Source: Tetraselmis striata (lineage: Eukaryota > Chlorophyta > Chlorodendrophyceae > Chlorodendrales > Chlorodendraceae). From it: a DNA stretch of 64,000 bases. This document shows positions 8,534 through 21,200 of the stretch, one piece after another. Each line of letters begins with the position of its first letter. Positions within the stretch are counted from its first letter, which is position 1. A program made the position numbers and the translations under genes. The stretch lies in assembly GCA_006384855.1 (NCBI GenBank), contig VCJN01000118.1:1-64000 (forward strand). The letters are read 5' to 3'. The notes under the pieces were generated by a model. That model searched no databases, was not told the DNA's origin, and saw only the letters and a list, made by a program, of their open reading frames with translations.

Positions 8534-11500
8534 ATGGCTCCCGGCTCGGACTCCTCCCAGCCGTGGCGCCTGCTGGGCTGCTTCAGCGGGTGGCACCCCA
8601 CCGGCCGCGCGCTGCGCCACGCCCACCTCGCCTCCCGCGCCTCGCTGGCCTTCGCCATCAGCGCGCTGCTGTGCTATCTGCCGGGCGTCATCCCGGGCAC
8701 CTCCTACTCGCCGGTGCTCGCCAACAGCTACATCAGCCTGGTGGCGATGATCGTGTTCAGCCCCAGCCTGGGCGAGACCACCAAGCACGGCGTGCAGTCC
8801 TCGCTGGGCGCCGGCCTCGCCGCCATCGTATCGTTCGGCCTCGAAGCGTTGGGCCGGGCTAGCCAGGGCGCGTTTGGGCAGCTCGGCGCCAGGGAGGTGC
8901 TCTCGACGGGCGCGGCGCTCACGTTCATCATCGTGTTGCTGATGCAGCTGGCTGCCACCGGGGTGCCCCCCCCCCCCCCCTTCTCCTCAAGCTTGCCCCT
9001 TGCCCCTTGCTCCCACCCTAATGCCCACCCTGAGGTCCCATGCCCGCCCACCCAACCCACGGGCCCGCCAAAGGCCCCTAGACTCAGGCCACACAGAAGC
9101 CCCTGATGTGAAGCGAGGGCCCCTAACTATGGACCCACGCTAATAAGACCTAGGCCCCGCCCGAATAAAACCACAATCCGCAAACCGTGCAAGCGCCCAT
9201 CCCTACACTTGCACCCCTTCCAGCCCCGGGAAGGAATGTCACGGAGCTTCAACGTGCTGAGCCCATGCCCTGCTCGGCCCGGGTCGCGATGCTGTGAGGG
9301 CACATTATTCTGCACCGCCAACACCCCAAACCAGAGCACGTCCCTGATAAATGCCCCGTGCCCTCCCAATGTGTGAAATTCCTCCTCGCCCGCCCGGTCG
9401 CAGCCGGACACGCAGAAGATCTCCATCATGCTCATCGGCCAGGCCATCGCGCGGATCGTGATCGATATCATGGCCGACACATCCCTGAGCTCAGGCAGCT
9501 GGCAGGTACAAGCACAGCCCGCTGCTGCAGTGAGTGACTACGCTTGTGATTGCGGGGCGTGGCCTTTGGATATCCACTTCATCAACGCTAACAGAGAGAG
9601 GAGAGGGGGGTGGGCATGGAGGTACAGGATGTCCTCAATGACAGGTCCTATTTATACATCTTAGGGCTTTCAGCTTGGCAGGGTTTCTGTCTTAGGGTAC
9701 ACCCAGCCCCGTGCTGCTTAGAGGGTGATTTGCTGCCCGGGCGGGCTCTCGAGGGGAGCGCGGTTGACCGGAGCGCGGCTCATGCACGCCAGCGCAGGTC
9801 GCGGATTTCCCGGGAGTCGTCATCGGCTGCCTCGTCGCCGCGGCATCGCTCATGTTCCCCTTCCCCGTGCTCGCCTCCGCGGAGCTGGGCAAGAAGCTGC
9901 AGGTGGCGTTTTCAGCGGCCCTCCATAATTGCCATCTTTGCCGGCCACCCCGTCTCGCAGTGCTGACCCCCCCCTCCCCACGCTCCCCGCCGCCTTCCAC
10001 CCGCGGCGGTTCCCAGGCGGCGATGCGCCAGCTGAGCCACTGCCACATCGTGCTCACAAAGCTCATCCTCATGCACAGCCAGCACCCGGAAGAGCAGGCG
10101 GACGTGTCTCCCAGCATGGTGCGCTCTTCCCGCTCCCCCTCCGGCCCTCTCTCACCGCCGCCCACTCCGCCCTCCTGCATTGCCCGCCCCTCCCCGCGCG
10201 CAGCCCCTCTCCTGCTCCCCTGCGCGCCCGGTATTCACCCCCATGAGCTGAGGGCGCTTCTTGCATCTTGCCGGACGGACTCGCAGACCAAGATGTTTGC
10301 CCTGGATCAGCTGGACCTTGCGGCCAGCAACCTGCAGGTAAGGCTGGGCTGGGGCAGGAAGGCGCATCCAGGGAAAGCCAGGGGGGAGGGGGGGGGGGGG
10401 GGGAGGGGGAAGCCGTCATGTCATCTCCGCGCTGACGGCCGCCGCTGGACGCTGGTGCCCTCCCTGCCTGCCAGGCGCTGCCGCCCCTATTCGGCAACAT
10501 GTGGTGGGAGGTCGGCATGTCCCCGGCGCTGCGCCGCACCATCAGGCAGATCATAGAGCACCAGCAGGCATCGCTGGAGTGGCTCAAGGCGATGATGCGG
10601 GTGCGCGCCGGGGCAGCCTACCCCAGACGCTGCGCCGGCAGTCCTTTCGGCCCACCTCGCAGCTGCTTGAAAGGCGCGTCACGGCTGTCCTAATCTTCCC
10701 CTCCCTCCCCCCATTTCCCTGTACATCAGGTGAACACGCTGATCGAGAGCCACCACGAGAAGATGGGCAAGTGGTACGCCGCCATCCTGGGCCCCATCGG
10801 CGACGACCTCATGCGGCAGAGCGTGCTGCTGTGGAAGTCCAGCGCCGTGGTCAGCAGGTGCACCTCAAACCCACACATGCCCACCCCCCCCCCCCTCTCC
10901 CCGCCCCCTCGCCGTCTCATAGCTGGCTCAAGCTGCTGCCCTATACCCGCAGGACACATATGGGTGCCGGCGCACCTAGCCGTACAGTAACTCGTAATAT
11001 AAGCCTCAGAATGGGGTGGATGGGTGCAATGGGGGCAGCTGCTACAGTTCCGCTAAAGTTTCGTGTGAGTTCTGACTCTGAGAGGCAGGGCATGTTTATG
11101 TTTGACCTGTGCTCATTGCCGTTTTGGCACATCTGACATGTGACATTACCCCCCCCCCTCCTCCTCTGCTGCAGCTTTGTGCTTGGACCCACGCAGGCGT
11201 GTGGCCCGTGCTGCTGGCGGTGCCACCACGGCATTGCGCCCAAGCTGCAGGAGATCACGGACGCGATGCAGGCGCTGAAGGAGGGGCAGGAGCAGGTCCA
11301 GCGCAGCGTCATCGCCTCGCGCAACCGGGCCGCCGAGAAGGCGCGAAACCCCGGCAACCCTGCTGACTGCAGCAGTATGCAATGCAATGATGTCGGGAGG
11401 GTGCATTGCTGAGGGGCGCCGCGGTGCTGGTGGCCGGCAGGTGCTGAACAGCGACCTGGCGGTGATGGCCAAGGAGAACGCGATGGGCGACGCGGCGCTC

Positions 11501-14500
11501 TTTTTCAGCGCGCGCATCGTGTCGCGTGTGCTGCTGAGCCTCCAGGAGTGCGAGGCGTTTGGCTCGGCGGCGTCGCGCAGCTGGCCATGCGCCGCCTTCT
11601 GCAGTGCGCACCCCCACTCCCCTTACCCCCCCTCCTCTAAGCACATGTGTCTTCCTCTCTCTGGCCCAACCCCTCCCCCCTTTTAATCCCAAAACAATCC
11701 GCTTGAGTCACGATGGTGACGTCACGTAGGGCCCCTTCTCCTAAGCGCTCCGAAACCACCACCATCAGACCCCCCCCCCCCCCCCCCCCCCCCCCCCGCC
11801 TCGCGCCTACCCATCCATCCAACATCTCTCCCCCCCCCCCCCCCCCCCCCCCCCGCCCCCTCCTCCCGCTGTCCCTACCCCGGTCAAGAGCCTGACTATT
11901 GCGGTGCATGTTCGCGCGTGGTGGCTCTGCAGTGAGCATGTCGGACATGGCGTCGCGCTTGTGGGCCAGCCTGAAGGGGCTGTTCGACGTGTCGAGAGCG
12001 TCGCTGCAGTTTTCGTTCCGAGTAGCCGTCGCGATGACGCTCGCGCTGCTGGCGGGCGCGACCTCGGAGGGCGTTGGCAGCAAGGTGTCCTTCCACACCG
12101 CGATGCTCATTGCCGGTGGCGGCGTGGAGAAGACGGGCACCATCAAGGTGCGCCCCGCTTTTCCGGGATCCTCCGCTTTTCCGGGGCCCTCCGGTATTAA
12201 GGGCCAGACCGTCAAGGCCATTGACAACCAGTGCCCCATCTGCTGAATAAACCATTCCGTGTAGGTGTTAAAGCAAGGGGAAGGGGTATCACACACGATT
12301 GACGAAGATGGGTGACAATACTACACCCCGCCGGTGGGGGCAGGGTTCAATTATAGTCAATCCCGTCAGCATTACATTCCGTGGGGCTTTTGTCATCGTG
12401 GACATGATAATACGACCTGCGACATCTCGGGGGCGGCATCTCACCGTATTGCGGACGCGCGATGCACCGTGGCGGGTATCGGAAGCCCGGCAGTGTCAGC
12501 CTTAATGATACCCTCCCGGTGATATGCTGCGGCCTCGTGCGCATACTAGCGACGGATGTTTATCCCTCGGCGCATATGCCATGTAATTGTTTTCAGCACG
12601 TACCAGCACGTCCAGTTGATAGCCCTTGTCATACCTCGTCACATGGTGGGCTCACCCGTGTGGAAGGCTAGAGCTCCCGGACTTACTCTCTCGTTGCCTG
12701 GCGGGGCCATGGCGGGGCCGGCGTGCTCGCAGGTGTCAGTCCACCGCGTGCTGGGCGCCATGATCGCCATCAACACGCTGCCGCTCATCATGTCGCTGGT
12801 CCCGGGGGACGGGTGGATCGCGCCGGTGGTGGTGGGCACCATCTGGATGTTTGCCATGCGCTACAACGAGCTGGAATCCCAGTGAGCCCCCCATCCGCTG
12901 CCCCCCCCCCCCCCCCCCCCCCCTTTTGTCCATTGGCCACCCAGCCCTCCAGCCGATCGCTCCATGCGCGCCCACTGAAGCAGCATGTGCGCGCCGCAGG
13001 TCCTCCGGGTACGCATTCAAGATGGCCAGCTTTGCGGCGACATCCGTACTGGTCAACTACGACTTCTACATTGTTGACAACAGCGCCTCCTACCTCACCT
13101 TTGTGACGGTGGTGTACGAGGTCAGCTCCCCACGCTGGAGCTGCACACTTTACGCGGCTGCATGGCTGACTGACACCGCGGGGACACTCGCGCGGCCGCC
13201 TTGCCCAAGCCGCCCTTTGACAGTGTGAGGATGAGATGCGCATGCCAACGCAGGTGACCTTCGCTGCGGTCATCGTCATCCTCTGCGAGATCCTCATCTT
13301 TCCGCGCTCCGGGCAGAAGCTGACGCTCTTTGCGATACACGACTGCGTCGGCATCTGCCGGGAGATATTCAGCTCTCTGCAGGTGAGGCGCTGCCCTCCG
13401 CCGCGGCCCTCAGCGGTGGTGCGGTCCCCGAGTAACCACTGCACACCTGTGACGGCATCAGGGGCAGGCGCCTCAGCTGTCCGCCGCTGCCGCGCGTGAT
13501 GTGAGCAGGATACTATCGAAACCCTCACGCCGGAAGAGGAGCCGCTGTCGTGGCTGCCTGCAGCTCCGGAGGAGACTCAAGACGACTCCATTGTCGGCGT
13601 AAGCACAGAGGTAACCCCCCCCCCCCCCCCCCACGCACGCGTATGGGATGTCCAGAGAGCGCTCCTCTTGTTCTTGTAGCGATTCCCCCCGTTCGAAGGC
13701 TGCATGTTGGCCGCAGCGTCAAGCGCACGGGAGTCCGTCGACCCCTATGATTGAACGCCCCGACCCCCCCCCCCCCCCCCCCCCCCCGCGGCCAGGACGC
13801 TCCCATGGATCCTCTGGCCAAGCCCAGCAAGACGGCTCCCCCGAGCCAAATCGCCGACGTGGAGCCGCCCTCGCCAGGCAAAGAGAAGAGCACGGGCAAG
13901 GTCACGGACAACAGGGACATGCTGCGGCTGATGTCGATCCAGGTGGACTTGCACCGGGGGAACCCGGCCAATCGACAGCGGGTGCGTGTCGAGCGCGCCC
14001 CCGTCAATGCATGAATCCCCCCCCCCCCCCCCCCCCCCCTCCCTGGCTGCTCCCCCCTCCCCGGCTGCTCCTCCCACCCCCCCCCCCCCCCCCCACCAAA
14101 TGCCAAGCCATGAGCCGCGTGATGATCCGGCTTGTGTTTGGTGGTGGCAGTAGGCATGCGCTACATAATACGGCAATGAGGTCTGCCGTAGCAGTGCCGA
14201 GGCTGCTCTTGTTATGGGAACCGGGCATTTAGTCTCGGAATTATATGCCTACATAGAGAGGCTGTGGATGCAATGAACGACACATGCCTCACAAGCTGGC
14301 AATGCATAGGCAACCGGGCCTTATTTTAGTTTGGCCATGACATGCGAGTATAGGCATGTGTATTAATGCCGAGTGTGTGCGTGCATGCGTGTGTGTGAGT
14401 TTGTGCGCGTGTGCGTGCATGGCTTCCTGTTGCTATGCATGTAGGTTGGACTTGTCACTTCATTTTGTGAACTATCCAACATGTAGATTCGTATGTATGT

Positions 14501-16712
14501 GTGGGTGCGGAGGGATTCGCAACTCAAGCCCCATTCTTTCCTCCAATTGCCCACCATAGGCGGAGAACCTCGTGAAGCAGCTCACCCGCAAACTCGCCAT
14601 CTTGAAACAACGCATCGCCTCACTGGACGGCGACCCCTGCTTTGGTCAGTTTGTGCCGGAAGACAGCATGTTCACGGAGGTGATGCCCCCCCCCCCCCCT
14701 CCCACCCCTCTCTCATCGCACCCTCACTAATGCCTTTGGGCTTTGGAACATAGGAATAACTATGGGTCATACGTGTAGATATGAGAAAAGAGTCTTGGTG
14801 CCACTGAATGTAGGCTGGCTAGTCGCCGCACTAGCCTGACCGCCGCTTCATTTACACCTCGCGCCTTAAGTTCAAATCCATGCTGCTCTACCCCCTGAAA
14901 CCCTTTCAAACTTGGGCGTGTTGCCAAATGCAAACAAACCAAGGTTGTTGGTGCTCTTGACACTAGGCCCCCCCTTCCCCCGGCCGCCAGGTGCACAAGG
15001 CGCTGTCCTCGCTCAGCGTGTGGGCGAGCGTGTCCATCCGCCTCGTCAGCACCGGCTTTGCCACCCTCGCCACCAACGGCGCCCCCGTGAGCATCGCCAA
15101 CATCCTGACGCAGCAGCAGCTCCGGATCCTGGTGCCGTGCATGGCCTCCATCACCGCCATGTTCCGCCACGCCGCCATGTGGCAGCTGCTCAAGACCGGC
15201 AAGGTGCGGCTGCCACGCAAGGGAGGGCTTGGACGGGAGAGGAGAGAGATGCGGGGCTCGGCCTCTTAGCACTACCGTTGAGCCACTGTGGCGTGGGTCC
15301 TTTACCAGGGTTAGACCTAACTAGGGTTTTGGTAGCCCTAACGCGGCATAGTTCCCCGTCGATTGCGTCTTGGAGTTCTCGTCGAATTGCCATTGCCGAT
15401 GCCATCGTCGTAGTCCACGCACTTCCCGGGGGTACGGACGGGGAGCTCGCTGGCGGGCGCGGCGGATGACGCCATCGTGGGCGTCAACTTTGAGCCGATT
15501 GTTGAGCGCCTGGCATGCCTCGCGAGACGGGAACGAGCGCCCCGGCGCGGTATTCTGTTGGCTGAAACGGAATGAGCTCAGAACACGTCTCCTCCGGGGG
15601 GGTGGACATAACTGAACGTAGTCGGTTCATACCAACGGGCGTGTTACGTCCAACCATGCCCTCAGTGTAATGGTTAGAATGTAAGTGTGTGCATGTACGC
15701 ATAGTGAAATGGTGATATATATAGGTTGTGGGTACCGGTGCATGCCGAGGTGTATGTGTATGTGTATGTGTTCCCGCAGCGCATTGGTGAAGAGACATCC
15801 GAGCACGTGATGCACCCCGTGCCAAACATCGCACGCTCCATTCCTTAGATGTGCCTGGGCATTTGCCGCCCCTCGCCATCCGCCCTCCCCGGCTTTGGGT
15901 GCATCGCCCGCAGCACCCCTGGGCTCCGGGAGGCGCCAACCAGGTGCTGGACGAGTGCCGCGAGGCGAGCGTCCCGGTGGACGAGGCCTTTGCCGCGCTG
16001 ACGGCCGCCAAGGTAACTGCGGTTCAAGTCAATCTGGCGGCCGACACGGCGCTGCGCTTGTCTATCGGGGTGCTGTGATTTCCGGAGGATGTCGGCTTCG
16101 ACTTGGAGCAGCGGAGTTGTTGATGTTGGCGATGCTCGGCATGGTTTGTGGTCCCCGAGTTTGACTTGAACTGTGGCTCAGGCGGACACGGAGCAACAGC
16201 TGCTGCTCATCCTCCACAGCATCATGGAGCGCGTGCTACACATGCCCGCCCAACCCCGGTTGCCCATCGCCGCGGCCGACTCGCGGATGTTGCAGCTGAC
16301 GCCCGTGCACATCCTGAGCGGCCTCGTCGTCTGCACGCGGGGCCTCGCGCAGTCGGCGTCGACCGTGCTGCGCGCGCTGCACCGCATGCAGCAGACGTAC
16401 ACCTCCCACGAGCTGCACGCCAAGGCGCACACGCTGGTGCTCGGGAGCACCGGCGCCGCGGCCTTCGCGAGCCTGGAGAGCCTCGAGCTGCCGGACAACT
16501 TGGAGGGCATCCTGGCGGGGGAGGCGGACAGCGGCCGCAAGGGCAGCACCTCCGACGGGCCGGTCGACACGGACGATGAGGTTGCGGAGGCGGCGGAGGA
16601 GGTGATGCGCGAGGAGGAGCAGCGGGACATGGCCGTGGTGACGGCGCACGCCTGCGACGATCTCGTAGAGGAGGAGGAGGGAGAGGAGGAGGGGGAGGGG
16701 GAAGACAAGTAG
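8534..16712 (+). CDS. FUSC/aromatic-acid-exporter-like membrane protein, about 20 exons
   Basis: A multi-exon gene read by following one protein across short exons: about 8534-8962, 9404-9505, 9810-9902, 10012-10117, 10276-10336, 10474-10600, 10730-10857, 11175-11360, 11441-11590, 11932-12150, 12733-12884, 13000-13120, 13253-13380, 13507-13612, 13796-13980, 14561-14680, 14991-15204, 15437-15510, 15778-15846, 15937-16012 and 16182-16712; total about 1,100 residues. Two hydrophobic clusters are visible. Exons 1-3 carry LAFAISALLCYLPG, AALTFIIVLLMQLA and GCLVAAASLMFPFPVL. Exons in 11932-13380 carry VAVAMTLALLAGA, LPLIMSLVPGDGWIAPVVVG and VTFAAVIVILCEILIFP. Two membrane blocks around a soluble linker match the FUSC/ArAE layout; substrates of algal members are unknown. 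The C-terminus is very acidic (runs of Glu near residue 1,090). Nearly every intron carries a C run on the coding strand. Exon edges are approximate. Confidence 0.65.
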
Positions 16713-18246
16713 CTGGGCGGCCGATACGAGCCCAGGATCGAAGCTCGTTTTGCTTGCGGCGCGGACGACTCCGCCGTGGAGCCGACGCCGACAGCGGAGC
16801 GACGTTGAACCGTGAGAATGGACGGCAACTACAAGGAATGCAATAAGTGCATTCGCATTTCGGTCGCACTTTCCGAGAAGGCGATAACAGTGTAGTACTA
16901 GGTAGCAACCCCGCCAGGGCCGAATGCCGATAGGGCGTGCTTCGCTCCATAGCACGCAACGCTCCAGCGGCATATACGCACGTACATACCACCATGGGCG
17001 CCCAGTGGGCGACGACATTATCCAATGGTGGCGGCAGTGCTTGGAGCTTTTGGTCAGCTTGGGAATATGTTTGCCCCGCCCGACCCTGGCCAACTATAGG
17101 TACACTGCCGCTCGAATGACGAGCGATGTCTCTCACACGTAGTTTAGCGTTGTTGGAATATCATACCGTAGGACACAAGCCCCGGGTTGATTTGTAACAC
17201 TGACCTACATCGGCAGCAAGCCAACATATTGCGCGATTGAGCAGCAGGGCCGATGCTCTCGGCTTTGCGTTCCACGCAGTAAGGTGTACCTGCGGTGTGC
17301 ACGGCGTGTGGCTATATACGCGTGTGCATGCGCCGCCGTGCTCTGCCCGGTCATATATCGCTGTAGCGCACGCGGCTTCATTCGCGCATTGTCAATGGTC
17401 ATCGAGTCGGACGGTGGAGTGGCGTGTTTCACCCATAACTCAGTCGGAGAGGTGTTGATCGATGCGGCACCCCTCGCCGCCGCCCAGTGCGCCGGTAAGC
17501 AATGGGTGCGGGCAAACGAGGGATCTGTTTTCGGGGATGTGTTTCCTTCTCCATGCGGCATTGGCAAAACATCAGCATTGCCACCTGCCAGACGAGTAGA
17601 TAGCAACATAGCAATTGCGGTGGCGCAGACTTGACGCCGTGGTTTATCAGTAGCGTTTGGAATTGAGGAAAAGGCGCCGTGATCGCGGACCTACCGCACG
17701 CATCGAAAGCCACCTCAACATTTTCCGGCCCTTTACATGTCAGGGCGGTGAAGTTGACCCCTGGTCACAGGAAATGTGTGATCTCTTGGCCGAATGGCAT
17801 GCGTCTCACGTGGCATTCGCTGCTGGGCTTTGTTTTCAAGTGGCCACGGGCGCCGGCGCGGTCCTAAGAGCACTGCGGAAAAGAACCCGCCTTGGCTGCC
17901 GCGAGTCAAATGTGGACGACACTATAGCGCAACAACAGCGGATGTTTGTGTAGCTCGCGAGCACGCCCACGTTGGGGGTTGCAGTGGTAAGGCCACCTAC
18001 ACGTGCGCCGGCACCCGCATTCCATGGGGCGATGAATGCGCCCCACCCGCAGCGAGGAGCGCGCCCCGAGTGCATGTACCGAGGAACGCAGGGCGGACTG
18101 CACTCATTGCTACATCCAGCAATGGGGCGCTCGTGATCATCATCGCCGTGCCAATGACGGCGACGCAGCTTATTCCGAATCAGCGCCCGAATTCTACCGG
18201 GCCGGGGGAAGGGGGGGGGGGGGGGGGGGGGGGGGTGGGGGGGCCG
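16713..18246. other. Intergenic between convergent genes
   Basis: The shared 3' region of the FUSC-type gene (ends 16712) and RAD17 (ends 18247 on the other strand). A G run sits at ~18209-18240, directly past the RAD17 stop. I see no supported gene in these 1.5 kb; the short frames lack family signals. Confidence 0.5.
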
Positions 18247-21200
18247 TCAGCCCTCCTCAATGGCGTCCTCCTCCTCCTCCTCCTCCTTCTCTCCACCCTG
18301 CCCCTCCACGCCGATGTCGCGCGCGCCGGCGGCACCAGCCGGCGGCCGCGCCGCCTCGTCCAGCACGGCCTGCCCGTGCCGCAGGCACATCCAGCGCCGC
18401 GGGAGCGCCGCCGCCAGCAGGTCCGCGTGCTCCGCGGAGCCGCGCAGGCAACGCAGGAAGGGGAGCACCTGCCCGGCCGGAGCCCGGGGGGGGGGGGGGG
18501 GGGGGGGGAGGGGAAGGAGGGGCAGCTCAGCGCGTCATCAAGCACAGGCGGCCTGGGTTTGGGTGTAGAGTGTTGTAGGTTGACAGCCCCGCGCCCCAGA
18601 CACCAACGCATCGAGCTGCCGGAGCGCTCCCCCCCCCCCCCCACCGGCTTGCAGCCAGCTACCAGGACTCGCAGGCGGCTCGCTGCCCGGGAGAGTGACG
18701 TCCAACAGCGGTGGCGTTCACCCAGCTACTAACCGCACAGGTGAACGCATCGCATGTATCCACATCGGCAACCACGGTTGGCGTCGGAGCGCCATCGCAT
18801 CGTCGCCATGTGGTGTGGTGTGGTGAGAGCGTTCCTTTCTTAGAGACCCCGAATCGGAATGAGAGTGAGACCTGTGAGTGGGGCCGCGGAGTGTGCGCGG
18901 CACTCCGGAATGCACCAGTTCACGCTTACAGCTACCAGTGCTCCATCAACAATTTAAACACGCCCGCCATCGTTGTAATTGTTGTTGTTTGCCGGGAAGC
19001 AGGGTACCGCCCTCGAGCGTCATTGCCACCATGGTAACAGTGTCACTGTGATTGTGATAGTGTATTCAGTTAGCATCGTGGTCACCGCCACACCGACAGG
19101 GTCGCCGCCGTTGCGTCATCGCCGTTGCTGTCACAAGCGACCGATGCTCCGAGGGCGGGCGCTACAGCGCAAGGCGCAACAGCTGGCGCATCTTGCGGCG
19201 CAGGAGCATGCGCACGCCGACCTGCCCCGCGGTGTGTGGGCACGCTCGTCGTTTGCGCTGCGGTGGTGAGGAGGGTCAGGGGGGCGGGGAGCGGGCCAGC
19301 GCAACCTCGGCCGCCAGCTGCGGGCTGCAGCTCGCCAGCGCCACGTTGCCGGAGCCTCCAGCGAGCGCCATCCCCGCCAGCTGCTCCGCGTTGAACCGGG
19401 TCGCCTTCTCCGCGGCCCACAGCCCCGGGCCGCGCAGCGGCTGCCAGCGCGACAGCGGCGACGAGTTGGCCCACATCACCCCGCGCGCCGCGACGCTGCT
19501 CGCCACGTCAAACGGCCCCGCGTCCGTGAGATAGCCTGGCGGCCCGATGCGCAACACGCCATGCGACGGGGCGGTGAGAATCAACCGGAGGCGCCGCCAT
19601 CCCGCCAGAGGAAGCGCCACATGGACAAGCCAGATAGCCCGGATAAAAGGTCGTTACCAGGAAGGAGAAACTTTGGTGTGGATAGGAGGGGGGGGGGGGG
19701 GGGGGGGGGGGGGACTTTGGCATGGGTGGTTGGACTCGGTTTAACGTATTTGGATATGATTGGACAAGGTGGACATGTTTGGACGGAGTTGATGAGGAAT
19801 GGAACAAGTAGACATTGTTGAGCGTGGTCGCACGGTGGAAAGGATGAACGTGTATAGACATGGTTGAGCATGTTTGGACGCAGTTGGACAGGGTACACAT
19901 GTTTGGACATGGTTGGTGAGGGATGGAACTGGAACTGCTGAGAACCCAGAGAGTAGATCAATGGTGCGTACCCTACAGTGTTTACAGTCAAACGGACAAC
20001 GGCTCGCTTGGTTGATTTGGGGAGGACAGAAAGCGCGGGCTTCGGGGTATATGCGTGTCGTCAGTGGAGGTGGTGGTGGGTTGGGGGGCGGGGGGGCCGC
20101 TGGGCCGCACCCATGGAAGGCCGCGTGCGCTGCTGCGCCCCCAGCAGCTGGGCGTGGCTGAGGTAGTCCGCACAGGCGGCCGCGTCCTCGATGCGTTCCT
20201 CCGCGATGAAGTCGCACATATTCTCCTGCCAGAATCCAGGAGGTCGAGGAGGCGGGTGAGCCAGATGGGGGATAGACATGCAGCTCCGAGGAAAGGGGGG
20301 ATGGGGGGGGGGGGGGGGGGGGAGGGGGATGGGGGGGGGTCATGTGTGATCCGGCCGCGGTGGGACTAAAGGCTCTTGGTATTCCACAGTGTCGATAAAC
20401 AATCAAGCAGCTATCATGTATACACACACACCCGCGCGCGAGCGAGCGCGCGCACACATATATGCCTACACATACGTTGACACCCTTGGTGTGTACATGG
20501 CGCATCTCGTATGCTCCACAATACACAGTCGAACGTTCGGATTGGGGTTTGGGGCTGTCCATTCAGATCTTGACGGGGCTAGGCTTCAGACTTCAAGAGG
20601 GGCCGTGTACTCCATTGTCGGATTTCATGCGCGCTTGGGTCGTAACACATGCACACCCGCCCCCACACCCACACACGACACTACGCGAATAAACACAGCC
20701 ACAGTCACGTGACGCACAGAAGTTCCACGTCAGGTCTGGTGATGGCTCAGTACAAACGAGCTCCCTTGGGGTAGTCACTGTCTACTGCTGTTTGCCTGCT
20801 TGCCGCGTGGCACATGCAGGTAGAGGGGAGGGGGGGGGGGGGGGGGGGTTGGAGCGCACCTGCAGGAAGGCAGAGACGGAATCCGCGTCCAGCTGGGCTC
20901 GCCCCAGCGTCGCCTCGGGGTCGGAGGCGGACGGCGGGCGCCGTAGGCTGCCCGCATAGCACGCCCGGGGTTGGACAGCAGTCAGGACGAAAGCCTACAC
21001 ATTGGCGGGCGTGGGTCTGACGCCACTCCATGAAACTAGGTGTGTCTATGTCATGCGCAAATATAAGTACACGTGCATTTAAATACATTTACATATATAT
21101 CAACACATAGTCATACACATCGACACCCTCCATTCACATTCATATACATGTGCGTTACTTGTTTTTGTGGATGGGCAGTGCATATACTACAATAGACATT

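Noticed and set aside
14820-14895. Possible tRNA gene (B-box-like AGTTCAAATCC) in a FUSC intron
   Set aside because: I could not fold a cloverleaf with acceptor and anticodon stems; no second copy seen to support a SINE.
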